Notes under the pieces: generated by a model
What the model saw: the letters and a program-made list of their open reading frames with translations, nothing else
What the model was told of the DNA's origin: nothing
Database searches by the model: none
Translations under genes and position numbers: made by a program
Shown here: piece by piece, positions 53,991-62,442 of the stretch
Layout: every line of letters begins with the position of its first letter
Position numbering within the stretch: the stretch's first letter is position 1
Assembly (NCBI GenBank): GCA_944388965.1
Contig: CALXKL010000008.1
Span: 1-64,000 of the forward strand
Length of the DNA: 64,000 nucleotides
Source of the DNA: an uncultured Spirochaetales bacterium
GTDB taxonomy: Bacteria; Spirochaetota; Spirochaetia; Sphaerochaetales; Sphaerochaetaceae
Reading direction: 5' to 3'

Positions 53991-54404
53991 TCACTTGCCT
54001 TTCTGGCTTTCGATGTACTTCTGGATCGATGATGCAGAGACACTGCCAGCCGATCCTATATAGTAGCTTCTGGTCCACAGTGTCGGCAGACGGCTGCGCA
54101 GCCACTGGTGTCTGCCTCTCAGAATCCTCGATGTGTAGCCTTTCAGCTGGTTGACTATGAACTGTGGTTCATATGAAGGCTTTCCTTCAATGAAGATGTG
54201 CACATGGTCAGGCATCACCTCCATTGCAAGAATCCCAAGGCCCAGTTCTGCCGCCTTTTGTGTAAACAGCTGTTTCAATTCCTCTTCCAGAGGACCGAGG
54301 ACCTTCCTTCTGTACTTGGGACAGAAGACTATGTGGTATTTCAGCGCATAGACTGCATGGGCCGAGCTGTAGCGCCTTTTTCCCCGAGTGTTTCCGTCAT
54401 CCAT
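53991..54404 (-). CDS. tnpA: IS200/IS605 transposase TnpA (Y1 HUH)
   Basis: A single-strand transposase of 137 residues. YALKYHIVFCPKYRRKVL, the HUH motif in MPDHVHIFIEG, and the catalytic Tyr in SIQKYIESQ are all present, so it appears intact. ATG at 54404 is chosen because upstream in-frame codons overlap the tnpB start and lack similarity. It excises and inserts the element as single-stranded circles. Confidence 0.9.
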   Translation of the reverse strand: MDDGNTRGKRRYSSAHAVYALKYHIVFCPKYRRKVLGPLEEELKQLFTQKAAELGLGILAMEVMPDHVHIFIEGKPSYEPQFIVNQLKGYTSRILRGRHQWLRSRLPTLWTRSYYIGSAGSVSASSIQKYIESQKGK

Positions 54405-54441
54405 GTTTGTATTATATATCCGAATCTGATATAATTGAAAC

Positions 54442-55689
54442 ATGTTGAAGGCTTTCAAGTACAGACTATATCCTGACGACAGCCAGGCAAGGCTTCTGAG
54501 ACAACACGCAGGCTGTTGCCGCTACGTCTTCAACATGGGACTTGAATACAGGAGGAAGGCCTATAGGAGACGCGGTGAGTCCAGAGGCTATGGCGATACG
54601 GTCAGACTGTTGAACATCATGAAGAAGGAGAAGCCCTGGCTGCGTGAGGCCTACAGCCAGTCGTTGCAGTCGGCGTTGAGGAATCTGGATACCGCATATG
54701 TCAATTTCTTCCGCGACCCCGGACACTTCGGCTACCCGAATTTCAAGAGGAAGACATCGGTTCAATCGATCCAGTATCCTCAGAACTGCAAGGTGGACTT
54801 CCAGGAGCAGAAGCTCCATGTGCCCAAGATAGGCTGGGTACCATGCATCTTCCACAGGAGATTCGAAGGAAGGATGAAGACCGTCACGATCTCCATTGAG
54901 CCGTCCGGTGAATTCCATGTCAGCATCCTTGTAGAAAATGAGGATGAAACTCCCGTAGTGATTCAGCAGAGTGTAAAAGATGAATCCGATGTCCTCGGCA
55001 TCGATATGGGAGTCAAGGCTCTTTGCACCTGTTCTGACGGAACGGTGTTTGAGAACAACAGGTATCTGGCAAAATCGGAAAAGCGACTAAGGAGAGAGCA
55101 GAGGAGACTTTCAAGGAAGAAGAAAGGCTCCGCCAACAGGAACAGACAGAGGATCAAAGTAGCCAAAATCAATAAGAAGATAGCAAACCAGAGGAAGGAT
55201 GCAGTAGAGAAAGCAACAGCAGAGATTGCAGGCAAGAGCCACGCCGCAGTCGCCGTCGAGAATCTCAATGTCAAAGGCATGGTGAAAAACCATCATCTGG
55301 CAAAATCCGTGTCTGATGCCTCCATGTCCGCCTTCCTTACAAGGCTTGAGACAAAGTGCAGGAACAAGGGGAAGACATTTGTGAAAGTGGACAGGTGGTT
55401 TCCCTCAAGCCAGACCTGCTCGGTCTGTGGCCATGTGAACAAAGGGATAAGGGATTTGAAAATCCGGGAATGGGTTTGTCCCCGATGCCACACGCGCCAT
55501 GAGCGAGACAACAATGCCTCAATCAATATTGCGCGTGAGGGATATCGCCTGATAGCCCGGCTACCCATGGACGGTGGGGAAGTAACGCCTGTGGAGAAGA
55601 CAGCTCTGCAGCAGGACAATCAAGGGCCTGCTGTAACTGACTTCGCAGAAGCAGGAAGAGTTCTCGAAAGAGAAGCTACTTGTCTTTAG
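54442..55689 (+). CDS. tnpB: TnpB RNA-guided nuclease of IS605
   Basis: The 415-residue TnpB has an N-terminal helix-turn-helix (AFKYRLYPDDSQARLLRQHAG) and a wedge region. Its RuvC-like catalytic residues are complete: D188 in VLGIDMGVK, E273 in AVENLNVKGM and D356 in RDNNASINIA. A zinc finger has C326/C329 and C346/C349. TnpB cuts DNA matching a guide transcribed from beyond the element's right end. It starts 37 bp from tnpA in the opposite direction. Confidence 0.92.
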   Translation: MLKAFKYRLYPDDSQARLLRQHAGCCRYVFNMGLEYRRKAYRRRGESRGYGDTVRLLNIMKKEKPWLREAYSQSLQSALRNLDTAYVNFFRDPGHFGYPNFKRKTSVQSIQYPQNCKVDFQEQKLHVPKIGWVPCIFHRRFEGRMKTVTISIEPSGEFHVSILVENEDETPVVIQQSVKDESDVLGIDMGVKALCTCSDGTVFENNRYLAKSEKRLRREQRRLSRKKKGSANRNRQRIKVAKINKKIANQRKDAVEKATAEIAGKSHAAVAVENLNVKGMVKNHHLAKSVSDASMSAFLTRLETKCRNKGKTFVKVDRWFPSSQTCSVCGHVNKGIRDLKIREWVCPRCHTRHERDNNASINIAREGYRLIARLPMDGGEVTPVEKTALQQDNQGPAVTDFAEAGRVLEREATCL

Positions 55690-55706
55690 ACAGGAGAGTT
55701 GTCACC
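55560..55706 (+). ncRNA. Candidate TnpB guide (omega) RNA scaffold
   Basis: In the IS605 family the guide RNA covers the 3' end of tnpB and the right end of the element. Here that segment ends with a small hairpin (TGTC-TT-AGACA context at 55680-55692) and GTCAC, so the guide would begin at about 55706 and read into the response-regulator gene. The 5' limit is a guess. Confidence 0.4.
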
Positions 55707-56321
55707 ATATGCGACGACGCATCGGACGCTGATGTATCGTCGCTTCGTGCATATCTGGAGCTGTCCGACCTCAGGACGGTCGTCTGTGACGATTCCCGCC
55801 AGTCGCTTTCAGCCATTTCACGGAATATGGTCGACATCGCCGTACTGGTCTCCAGAGGGGGAGCCGTCGACGGCTTCATGACCATCAGGAGGCTTCGCGA
55901 GAAGTCGGACATGCCGGTCGTGGTCCTCGCGGAGCATAGTGACGAGAGCGACAGGATCATGGCCTTCGAGCTGGGTTGCGACGACATCATCTCCTCGCCG
56001 TTCAGCTACAAGGAGATCGTGCTTCGGCTGAAGGCGAGACTGAAGAGGCGGGATAAAGGACTCCATGAAGCCCGTCATGTATTCAGGAACGGGGACAGGG
56101 AGCTGGTCGTCGACACATCGTCGCACAAGGTCATCGTCGACGGCGGCGAGGTGGACCTCACTGCAAGCGAGTGGAGGATATTTTCCATGCTCGTGGCCAA
56201 CTGCAACTGCGTGGTATCCCGCTCCCTGATGGATGTCCACTTCTACGGCGAGCTCGGAGTCGAGGACTTCGGAGACGGCGACACCGGCTATGTGACGATC
56301 GGCACGTACATGTACTTCTAG
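55680..56321 (+). pseudogene. Response regulator with non-phosphorylatable receiver, disrupted by IS605
   Basis: Residues 10 onward form an OmpR-type receiver (ICDD acidic pair, DGFMTIRRLREKSDMPVVVL) and a winged helix (EVDLTASEWRIFSMLVANCNCVVSR). The receiver lacks the phosphoacceptor: VLVSRGGAVDG replaces the VLDxMLPGxDG pattern, and SSPF replaces the usual KPF. IS605 sits after codon 4, whose original ATG TGT GTT TTG lies at 53866-53877. A TTG inside the element's right end (55680) gives an in-frame start by chance or selection. The frame ends at a TAG where the second half of the recognition wing would follow, so about 25 residues seem missing. Confidence 0.65.
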
Positions 56322-56358
56322 GACGACGGCCTCCGCCAGAGGGTGGCAGGCATTGTTT

Positions 56359-56414
56359 CAGGACCGGCTGCGGCAGGACGTTACCTCCTGTGCGCCCAGC
56401 CGGTCCTGGTTTGT
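56359..56414 (+). terminator. Terminator after the response-regulator gene
   Basis: Perfect 12-bp arms CAGGACCGGCTG / CAGCCGGTCCTG (56359-56370, 56397-56408) enclosing a smaller CAGGA..TCCTG hairpin, then GTTTGTTC. Confidence 0.75.
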
Positions 56415-56546
56415 TCAAGACCTGATCCAGGTGAATTTCCTTGACCTCAGGTCACATCGTTTTCCCCTTGTCCGTGGCAAAAGGCTTTTCTCGATTGCGA
56501 TAGTCCTGTAGAATCCAGGTGAAGAACATGTAAAAAGAGGAATCAG

Positions 56547-57599
56547 GTGGACGTATCCTTTTCATATTTCATCTCCGAGGTCATGAGCTCGCCGATGCTC
56601 TTCATTTCGGCCCTGCTCACGCTCTCGGTGATCTTCGTGAACGGATGGACCGATGCGCCCAATGCGATCGCCACATGCATCACGACACGCTGCCTTTCGA
56701 CCAGAAAGGCGATCATCATGAGCGCCGTGTTCAACTTCCTGGGCGTTCTGATAATGACGCACATAAACGCAAGCGTCGCCTCGACTATATCGAACATGGT
56801 CGACTTCGGCTCCGACACCCATACCGCGCTCGTCGCGCTCTCGGCATCGCTGTTCTCAATAGTCGTGTACTCCACCGGAGCCTCCTGGCTGGGTATTCCG
56901 ACCAGCGAGAGCCATAGCCTGATCGCAGGGCTCACAGGAGCCGCCATCGCCACGCAGAACGGTCTGCACGGCGTGAATTTCGACGAGTGGGTCAAGGTCA
57001 TCTACGGACTGTTCGCCTCGCTGATCCTGGGCTTCGTCATGGGCTACGTGATCTGCCGTCTGGTCGCCTTCCTTTTCCACCGCATGGAACGGCGGAAGGC
57101 CAACACGGTGTTCACGTACTCCCAGATCGGAGGGGCTGCGGCCATGAGCTTCATGCATGGTGCGCAGGACGGCCAGAAGTTCATAGGCGTCCTCTTTCTG
57201 GCAATCGCGTTCTCCAACGGACAGACAAGCGTGCATGGTATGATCATCCCCGTGTGGCTCATGCTCCTGTGCTCGACCGTGATGGGCGTGGGAACAAGCG
57301 TCGGAGGAGAGAAGATCATCAAGAGCGTGGGCATGGACATGGTGAAGCTGGAGAAGTACCAGGGCACCAGCGCCGACATCGCCGCATCGCTGTGCCTGCT
57401 CATGTCATCCGTGTTCGGCATACCGGTGTCGACCACGCACACCAAGACCAGTGCGATCATGGGAGTAGGAGCCTCCAGGAGGCTTTCCGCGATAAACTTC
57501 TCCGTAGTCAAGGACATGGTCCTCACATGGATCTTCACGTTCCCCGGCTGCGGACTCATAAGCTTCCTGATGGCGAAGCTGTTCATGTTCCTCTTCTAA
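56547..57599 (+). CDS. pit: Pit-family inorganic phosphate transporter
   Basis: The 350-residue polytopic protein has the two inverted PiT signatures: NGWTDAPNAIATCITTRCLS near the N-terminus and MSFMHGAQDGQKFIGVLF in the middle, plus GIPVSTTHTKTSAIMGVG. It moves phosphate with a cation across the inner membrane. GTG start at 56547 after AGAGGA. The DUF47 partner follows after 11 bp. Confidence 0.93.
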   Translation: MDVSFSYFISEVMSSPMLFISALLTLSVIFVNGWTDAPNAIATCITTRCLSTRKAIIMSAVFNFLGVLIMTHINASVASTISNMVDFGSDTHTALVALSASLFSIVVYSTGASWLGIPTSESHSLIAGLTGAAIATQNGLHGVNFDEWVKVIYGLFASLILGFVMGYVICRLVAFLFHRMERRKANTVFTYSQIGGAAAMSFMHGAQDGQKFIGVLFLAIAFSNGQTSVHGMIIPVWLMLLCSTVMGVGTSVGGEKIIKSVGMDMVKLEKYQGTSADIAASLCLLMSSVFGIPVSTTHTKTSAIMGVGASRRLSAINFSVVKDMVLTWIFTFPGCGLISFLMAKLFMFLF

Positions 57600-57610
57600 A
57601 GGAGTAAAAG

Positions 57611-58231
57611 GTGAAAAGGCAGGATTCATTCTATTTCGACAACTTCATCGAATGCACCCATTATTCTCTGCGTGCCGCACAGCTGCTGATGGCCGTCATG
57701 AACGACTACGACAGCTCCCTGATCGAGGCGCGTCTGGACGAGATGCACCAGATCGAGCACGGTGCGGACACGAAGAAGCACGAGATGCTTGCAGTGCTGA
57801 TGAAGGCTTTCATGACGCCGATCGAGCGCGAGGACATCATGCTGCTGTCGACGTGTCTGGACGAAGTGACCGACAAGATCGAGGATGTCCTGATCCGGCT
57901 GTACTGCAACGACATCCATACCATGAGGCCTGTGGCCATCGAACTGGCATCCGTCGTCGTCGAGTGCTGCAAGGAGATGGAGACGCTGCTGGAGGAGTTC
58001 AGGAACTTCAAGAAGAACAGGTCCATCCATGAGCACATCGTCAGGATCAACACGCTGGAGGAGGATGCGGACAAGCTGTTCATCAAGGCGATGAGGGAGC
58101 TGCATTCCCAGTCCTCCGACCCCGTCGAGATCGTCAAGTGGCGCGAGATCTTCATCTATCTTGAGAAGTGCACCGACGCCACGGAGCACGTCGCCGACGC
58201 CGTCGAGCGCGTGATCATGACCAACACCTGA
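57611..58231 (+). CDS. DUF47/PhoU-like Pit accessory protein
   Basis: A 206-residue all-helical protein of the DUF47 family (KRQDSFYFDNFIECTHYSLRAAQLL, MLSTCLDEVTDKIEDVLIRL, YLEKCTDATEHVADAVERV with the acidic metal-binding repeats). DUF47 proteins are encoded with pit and control its activity. GTG start in the context AAAGGAGTAAAAGGTG. Confidence 0.92.
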   Translation: MKRQDSFYFDNFIECTHYSLRAAQLLMAVMNDYDSSLIEARLDEMHQIEHGADTKKHEMLAVLMKAFMTPIEREDIMLLSTCLDEVTDKIEDVLIRLYCNDIHTMRPVAIELASVVVECCKEMETLLEEFRNFKKNRSIHEHIVRINTLEEDADKLFIKAMRELHSQSSDPVEIVKWREIFIYLEKCTDATEHVADAVERVIMTNT

Positions 58232-59161
58232 TCAGATCGTGACTGTCTGTGTGGACAGGAGGCCTCCATCCCGAGCCAGATGGCTGTCGATGGTCAAGGC
58301 CCCGCTCTCCACGTCCAGAGTGTATACGTAGTAGACGCCGCGGCTTTCGAACATGCCGTCTCCTCTGGTGTGCAGCGCATCGTGGTTGAACTCCCAGAAG
58401 GAGCGGCCTACATGGATCAGGCCTCCGCCTGAATGGCGGTGACCGTCCAGCATGATGCCGACTCCGTACTGGTCCATCAGCCGATACAGGCGGTGCTGCT
58501 CGGCCACGTCACCCGTCCCGAGAAGGAAGATGAGGCTCTGGTTGAGAGCTTCGCCGCTGGTGATGTCGGTATGTGTTATGAACACCTTGTATGGATTGTC
58601 GTCCAGGGCCAGTGCCTGTTCGAGCGCTTCCAGCTGTGCCAGGGTGAATATCCTCAGCGAAGAGTCCAGGGCGTAGATCGACAGTGGTCCATAGATGAAT
58701 CGCCCCACGGTTCCGAAGATCCCTTCGGCATGGTACAGCGCCTCCCATTCGTCCCGCATCCGGTCGCTCTGCAGTTCATGGTTGCCAAGGATGCCGAGGG
58801 CCGGCACGTTCAGGTCGCCAAGCCGGGACAGGAAATCCACAAGAGGTCCGTATTCGATGTTCCCGTCGTCGCTGAGGTCCCCCAGGCTGATCACGAAGTC
58901 GTAGTCCTCGGCTATCTCGAGGATCCTTGCGCTGTTGTCGGTCACCTTGCTGTCGTGTCGTCCGATGTGGGCGTCAGTGAACACGAGGAAGGTGATCTCA
59001 TCCTCTTCGCCGCTCCATGCTCTCCCATCATCTGACAGTTCGACCGCTTTGATGAACGGGTTGACGTCATATGGAAACACGTCGTCCAGGAAGTGTATCT
59101 CGCAGCCGGTGAAGACGGCGAGGATGATGGACAGTGTGGCAAGCAGACATGCTCTTCTCAT
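58232..59161 (-). CDS. Calcineurin-like phosphoesterase lipoprotein
   Basis: The 309-residue precursor has a lipobox (AVFTGC, Cys 20). The metallophosphoesterase motifs follow in order: FTDAHIGRHD, SLGDLSDDG, LGNHELQSD, FITHTDIT and MLDGHRHSGG. It is therefore an envelope-anchored, probably active phosphoesterase; the substrate is unknown. Its start overlaps the end of the next minus-strand gene by 4 bp. It is convergent with the phosphate transport genes. Confidence 0.82.
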   Translation of the reverse strand: MRRACLLATLSIILAVFTGCEIHFLDDVFPYDVNPFIKAVELSDDGRAWSGEEDEITFLVFTDAHIGRHDSKVTDNSARILEIAEDYDFVISLGDLSDDGNIEYGPLVDFLSRLGDLNVPALGILGNHELQSDRMRDEWEALYHAEGIFGTVGRFIYGPLSIYALDSSLRIFTLAQLEALEQALALDDNPYKVFITHTDITSGEALNQSLIFLLGTGDVAEQHRLYRLMDQYGVGIMLDGHRHSGGGLIHVGRSFWEFNHDALHTRGDGMFESRGVYYVYTLDVESGALTIDSHLARDGGLLSTQTVTI

Positions 59162-59823
59162 TCAAGCCCCCTGAGCACGACACCCGCGCCTATGCCGTAG
59201 CCGGCGATGGTGATGTATGGGTTCATGAGGACTTCGGCAAGCTCCGCATAGCCTCTGACATAGAATGCCAGCTGCCTGTCGACCTCTATTCCCGTCTCGA
59301 ATCCCACGCACAGCGTCGACTTCCAGCTCCGCTCCTCGGCCAGGAAGCTCGTCGCGAACACGTCCGCGTGGAATCCGGATGCCCTTATTCCCGTCCTCAG
59401 TTCCAGGAGAGGGGAGATCGACCACTGGAGGATGAGCGAGTATGGCGACCAGGACATGCCTGTCTGCAGTCCTGCGGCGTACTTCACGTGGAACCAGTCG
59501 AACACGAGGTCCTGGCTGAAGATGTATGACAGGGTGTTGAACCCTCCTTCCCATGGTACCGTCTGCATCGTTGTGCTGAAGGTGTGGGTCAGCGTGCTGC
59601 CCTGGTCGATGTCGTATGACAGGGCCAGGTCGAAGATGTCGCCCATGTCGGTCTGGAAACGGAATGCGGCTCCTGCGTACGAGACCGTCAGGGCGAAGAA
59701 CATCGGCTCGTCCTCTATCGACGACCTCCTTGTGCCGAGCGACCAGTCGAACGAGACGGGCTCTGCCGCCAGGCCACAGGCCAGGACGACGAGCATCATG
59801 ACGCTTGCAAGACTCCTCTTCAC
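59158..59823 (-). CDS. Envelope protein, probably a small outer-membrane barrel
   Basis: A precursor of about 221 residues if it starts at a GTG (59823; 59826 also possible) before a signal peptide KRSLASVMMLVVLACGLAA. The mature part is rich in aromatic residues and alternating strands (MFFALTVSYAGAAFRFQTDMG, YSLILQWSISPLLELRTGIRA). I do not recognise a family. It lacks a terminal Phe, unlike classic barrels, so the localisation is inference. Coupled to the lipoprotein phosphoesterase. Confidence 0.6.
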   Translation of the reverse strand: MKRSLASVMMLVVLACGLAAEPVSFDWSLGTRRSSIEDEPMFFALTVSYAGAAFRFQTDMGDIFDLALSYDIDQGSTLTHTFSTTMQTVPWEGGFNTLSYIFSQDLVFDWFHVKYAAGLQTGMSWSPYSLILQWSISPLLELRTGIRASGFHADVFATSFLAEERSWKSTLCVGFETGIEVDRQLAFYVRGYAELAEVLMNPYITIAGYGIGAGVVLRGLE

Positions 59824-59941
59824 CACACCTGGAAGTCTAGAGCAGGCGAGTGCCCTTCTCAAGGTGGACATGATGGAAAAGTGGAGGAAATGTGGAAAAT
59901 GTCCTATCGACCATATCCATTCATCTGGTTACTCTTGTGGC

Positions 59942-61537
59942 ATGGACCTGAACATAGCACTCGTATTCGTAGCGCTCGTCATGGTGAGCGCGATCTTCGG
60001 TTCCCGGATCTCCTCGAAGTCGGGCATGCCTGTGCTGCTCGTGTTCATGGTCCTGGGCATGATAGCAGGAGTCGACGGAATCGTCGGCATAGACTTCGAG
60101 GACTATGATGCGGCCAACACCATCTGCTCTGCGGCGCTGATCTTCATCATGTTCTACGGCGGTTTCGGAACGAGCTGGAAGGCCGCTCGTCCTGTGGCCG
60201 TCCCCTCTATACTGCTTGCAAGCGCAGGTGTCGTGATGACCGCCATGCTCACAGGGCTGTTCTGCCGTTTCGTTCTCGGGATGCAGTGGCTCGACGCACT
60301 GTTGTTGGGAAGCGTGCTGTCATCGACCGACGCGGCCAGCGTCTTCTCCATACTGCGAAGCCGTCGTCTGTCTCTGAAATACGGCACGTCATCATTGCTG
60401 GAGATGGAGAGCGGAAGCAACGATCCTGCCGCCTACATGCTCGTGATGATCTTCCTCGAGATGCGCTCGGCCGGCAGTGTCGGCTTTTTTGCAATCGCAT
60501 ACGACGTCTTCAGCCAGGTCGTCTACGCGATCGTCATCGGTCTCGCCCTGGCGCTGGTCACGAGGCGCATACTCTCCAGGTTCAGCTTCCCCGAGGGCTT
60601 CACGCCGATTCTTATCCTTGCCGTCGCTCTTCTCTCCTACGCTCTGCCATCCCTCGTGGGCGGCAACGGGTATCTGGGGGCCTATCTGGTCGGCATACTG
60701 CTGGGCAACATGAAGATCGAGGGCAAGAGGGACCTGGTGTCGTTCTTCAACGTGTTCAACGGGATGATGCAGATACTGATCTTCTTCCTGCTGGGCCTCC
60801 TGGCAACGCCAAGGAGCCTGCTTGCAGAGATCCATGTAGGACTGCTGATCTCCGCATGCATGATCATTGTCGCGCGCCCACTGGCTGTGGCCCTGCTGAC
60901 GCTTCCATTCCACTTCCCGTTCAGACAGCAGGTTGTCATCTGCATGGCGGGACTCCGTGGTGCATCCTCGATCGTGTTCTCGATAGTCGTCACCGTCGCC
61001 GGTGCATACGCATACGGCTCGATCTTCAACACCGTCTTCGTCGTCGTCCTCGTCTCGATACTCCTTCAGGGCTCGCTTCTGCCCTATGTCTCCAGAAAGG
61101 TAGGCATGATAGACGAGGAGGAGGACGTCCTCAAGACGTTCAACGACTACGAGGAGAACAGCATCGAATTCATCCCGGTCCAGCTTGGTGCGGACTCGGC
61201 CTGGACGGGACGCAGGATCATGGACCTGGACACGCCTCCGGACTCCATCGTCGCCGCGATCGAGCGGCGCGGGGTGCCGCTGGTCCCGAAGGGCGACACC
61301 GTTCTGGAAGTGGGGGACCGCATCATCCTCGGCCTGTCGAGGGAGCAGATAGACACTTCGGTCGGTCTTTCGGAGGAGACGGTCTCGGCCCGTCACCCGT
61401 GGGTCGGCAGGACTCTCAAGGACATAAGACCAGACGAACTGGTGCTGATGATTCTACGCGACGGAAAGTGTATCATACCAACCGGCGACACGACGATTCG
61501 CAAGGGCGACGTGCTGGTCAAGAACGAACAGAGGTGA
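59942..61537 (+). CDS. K+(Na+)/H+ antiporter, CPA1 type with RCK_C domain
   Basis: The 531-residue protein has about 12 transmembrane segments of the NhaP2/CvrA kind, with the ion-binding SSTDAASVFSILR and SGSNDPAAYML segments. The C-terminal cytosolic part (from about 410) is an RCK_C/TrkA_C domain (PDSIVAAIERRGVPLVPKGDTVLEVGDRIILG). RCK_C domains in such antiporters can bind cyclic di-AMP. The ATG at 59942 replaces a much longer open frame. Confidence 0.88.
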   Translation: MDLNIALVFVALVMVSAIFGSRISSKSGMPVLLVFMVLGMIAGVDGIVGIDFEDYDAANTICSAALIFIMFYGGFGTSWKAARPVAVPSILLASAGVVMTAMLTGLFCRFVLGMQWLDALLLGSVLSSTDAASVFSILRSRRLSLKYGTSSLLEMESGSNDPAAYMLVMIFLEMRSAGSVGFFAIAYDVFSQVVYAIVIGLALALVTRRILSRFSFPEGFTPILILAVALLSYALPSLVGGNGYLGAYLVGILLGNMKIEGKRDLVSFFNVFNGMMQILIFFLLGLLATPRSLLAEIHVGLLISACMIIVARPLAVALLTLPFHFPFRQQVVICMAGLRGASSIVFSIVVTVAGAYAYGSIFNTVFVVVLVSILLQGSLLPYVSRKVGMIDEEEDVLKTFNDYEENSIEFIPVQLGADSAWTGRRIMDLDTPPDSIVAAIERRGVPLVPKGDTVLEVGDRIILGLSREQIDTSVGLSEETVSARHPWVGRTLKDIRPDELVLMILRDGKCIIPTGDTTIRKGDVLVKNEQR

Positions 61538-61544
61538 TGCAATC

Positions 61545-62405
61545 ATGAACATATATGACGTGGGGCTTGTCCTTGAAGGCGGCGCGATGCGCGGCATGTT
61601 CACGGCAGGCGTGCTGGATGTCCTCATGGAGAAGGACGTCTATATTATGAACTGCGTGGGCGTGTCCGCAGGTGCGGTGTTCGGCTGCAACTACAAGTCC
61701 CGGCAGATCGGCAGGACGATCCGCTACAACAAGCGCTTCTGCCGCAATCCACATTACGTGTCGTTCCGCTCCTGGCTTTTCACGGGCGACCTGTATGGTG
61801 CCGATTTCGGCTACAGGAGGATACCCTACGAACTCGATGTATTCGATACGGACACGTTTTGTGCCAACGACATGAAGTTCCATGTCGGGGCGACGAACCT
61901 GCTTACCGGGGAATGCGACTTCCACACCCTGACCGACGGCGGGGACCGTGACCTGCTGTGGCTACGCGCCTCGGCATCCATGCCTCTTGTCTCACGGGTC
62001 GTGACGATCGACGGAATCCCATACATGGACGGGGGGTCGGCCGACTCGATTCCATTGGACTACATGGAGGGCCTCGGCTTCAGACGCAATGTCCTGCTGC
62101 TCACACAGCCGGATGGATTCGTCAAGCAGAGAAACGGCATGCTCCCGCTGATCAGGATGAAGTACGGCAGGCGCTATCCTGCGCTTGTGGACGTCCTGAA
62201 GCATCGCCACGAAGTGTACAACAGGACTCTTGAGACGATACGGGAGCGAAGAAGGGACGGACTTGTCTACGTGATCCAGCCGCCCGAAGCGCTGGGCATC
62301 AAGGCCGTGGAGCATGACAGCGGCAATCTTGAACGCGTCTACCGTATCGGACGGGATACCGCCGAGCGTATCCTTCCTTCTCTGATGGACTTTTTGCACT
62401 CGTGA
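61545..62405 (+). CDS. Patatin-like phospholipase
   Basis: A 286-residue serine hydrolase of the RssA/YjjU patatin type. It has the oxyanion loop VLEGGAMRGMFTAGVLDVL, nucleophile elbow GVSAGAV and catalytic Asp in YMDGGSADSIPL. No signal peptide, so cytosolic. It lies 7 bp after the antiporter gene and likely shares its transcript. Confidence 0.9.
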   Translation: MNIYDVGLVLEGGAMRGMFTAGVLDVLMEKDVYIMNCVGVSAGAVFGCNYKSRQIGRTIRYNKRFCRNPHYVSFRSWLFTGDLYGADFGYRRIPYELDVFDTDTFCANDMKFHVGATNLLTGECDFHTLTDGGDRDLLWLRASASMPLVSRVVTIDGIPYMDGGSADSIPLDYMEGLGFRRNVLLLTQPDGFVKQRNGMLPLIRMKYGRRYPALVDVLKHRHEVYNRTLETIRERRRDGLVYVIQPPEALGIKAVEHDSGNLERVYRIGRDTAERILPSLMDFLHS

Positions 62406-62442
62406 GCGCGATGGTGTAGAATGACGGTCAGGAGGTGTCGAT

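Larger units (their letters stand above)
53878..55706 (+). mobile_element. IS605-type insertion sequence (tnpA and tnpB divergent)
   Basis: The element carries an HUH transposase gene on the minus strand and tnpB on the plus strand. The left part has an inverted pair TCCCCCATCCGGCG / CGCC..ATGGGGGA within 53895-53985, suitable for the subterminal hairpin. The right end reads GAAGCT..GTCTTTAGACAGG.. and closes with GTCAC, the kind of ending seen in IS200/IS605 right ends. Removing 53878-55706 restores a response-regulator start (ATG TGT GTT TTG joined to ATA TGC GAC), which supports these limits to within a few bases. Confidence 0.7.

Noticed and set aside
59432-59941. 170-codon N-terminal extension of the antiporter
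   Set aside because: It is antisense to the envelope protein gene, and membrane-protein similarity starts at MDLNIALVF (59942).
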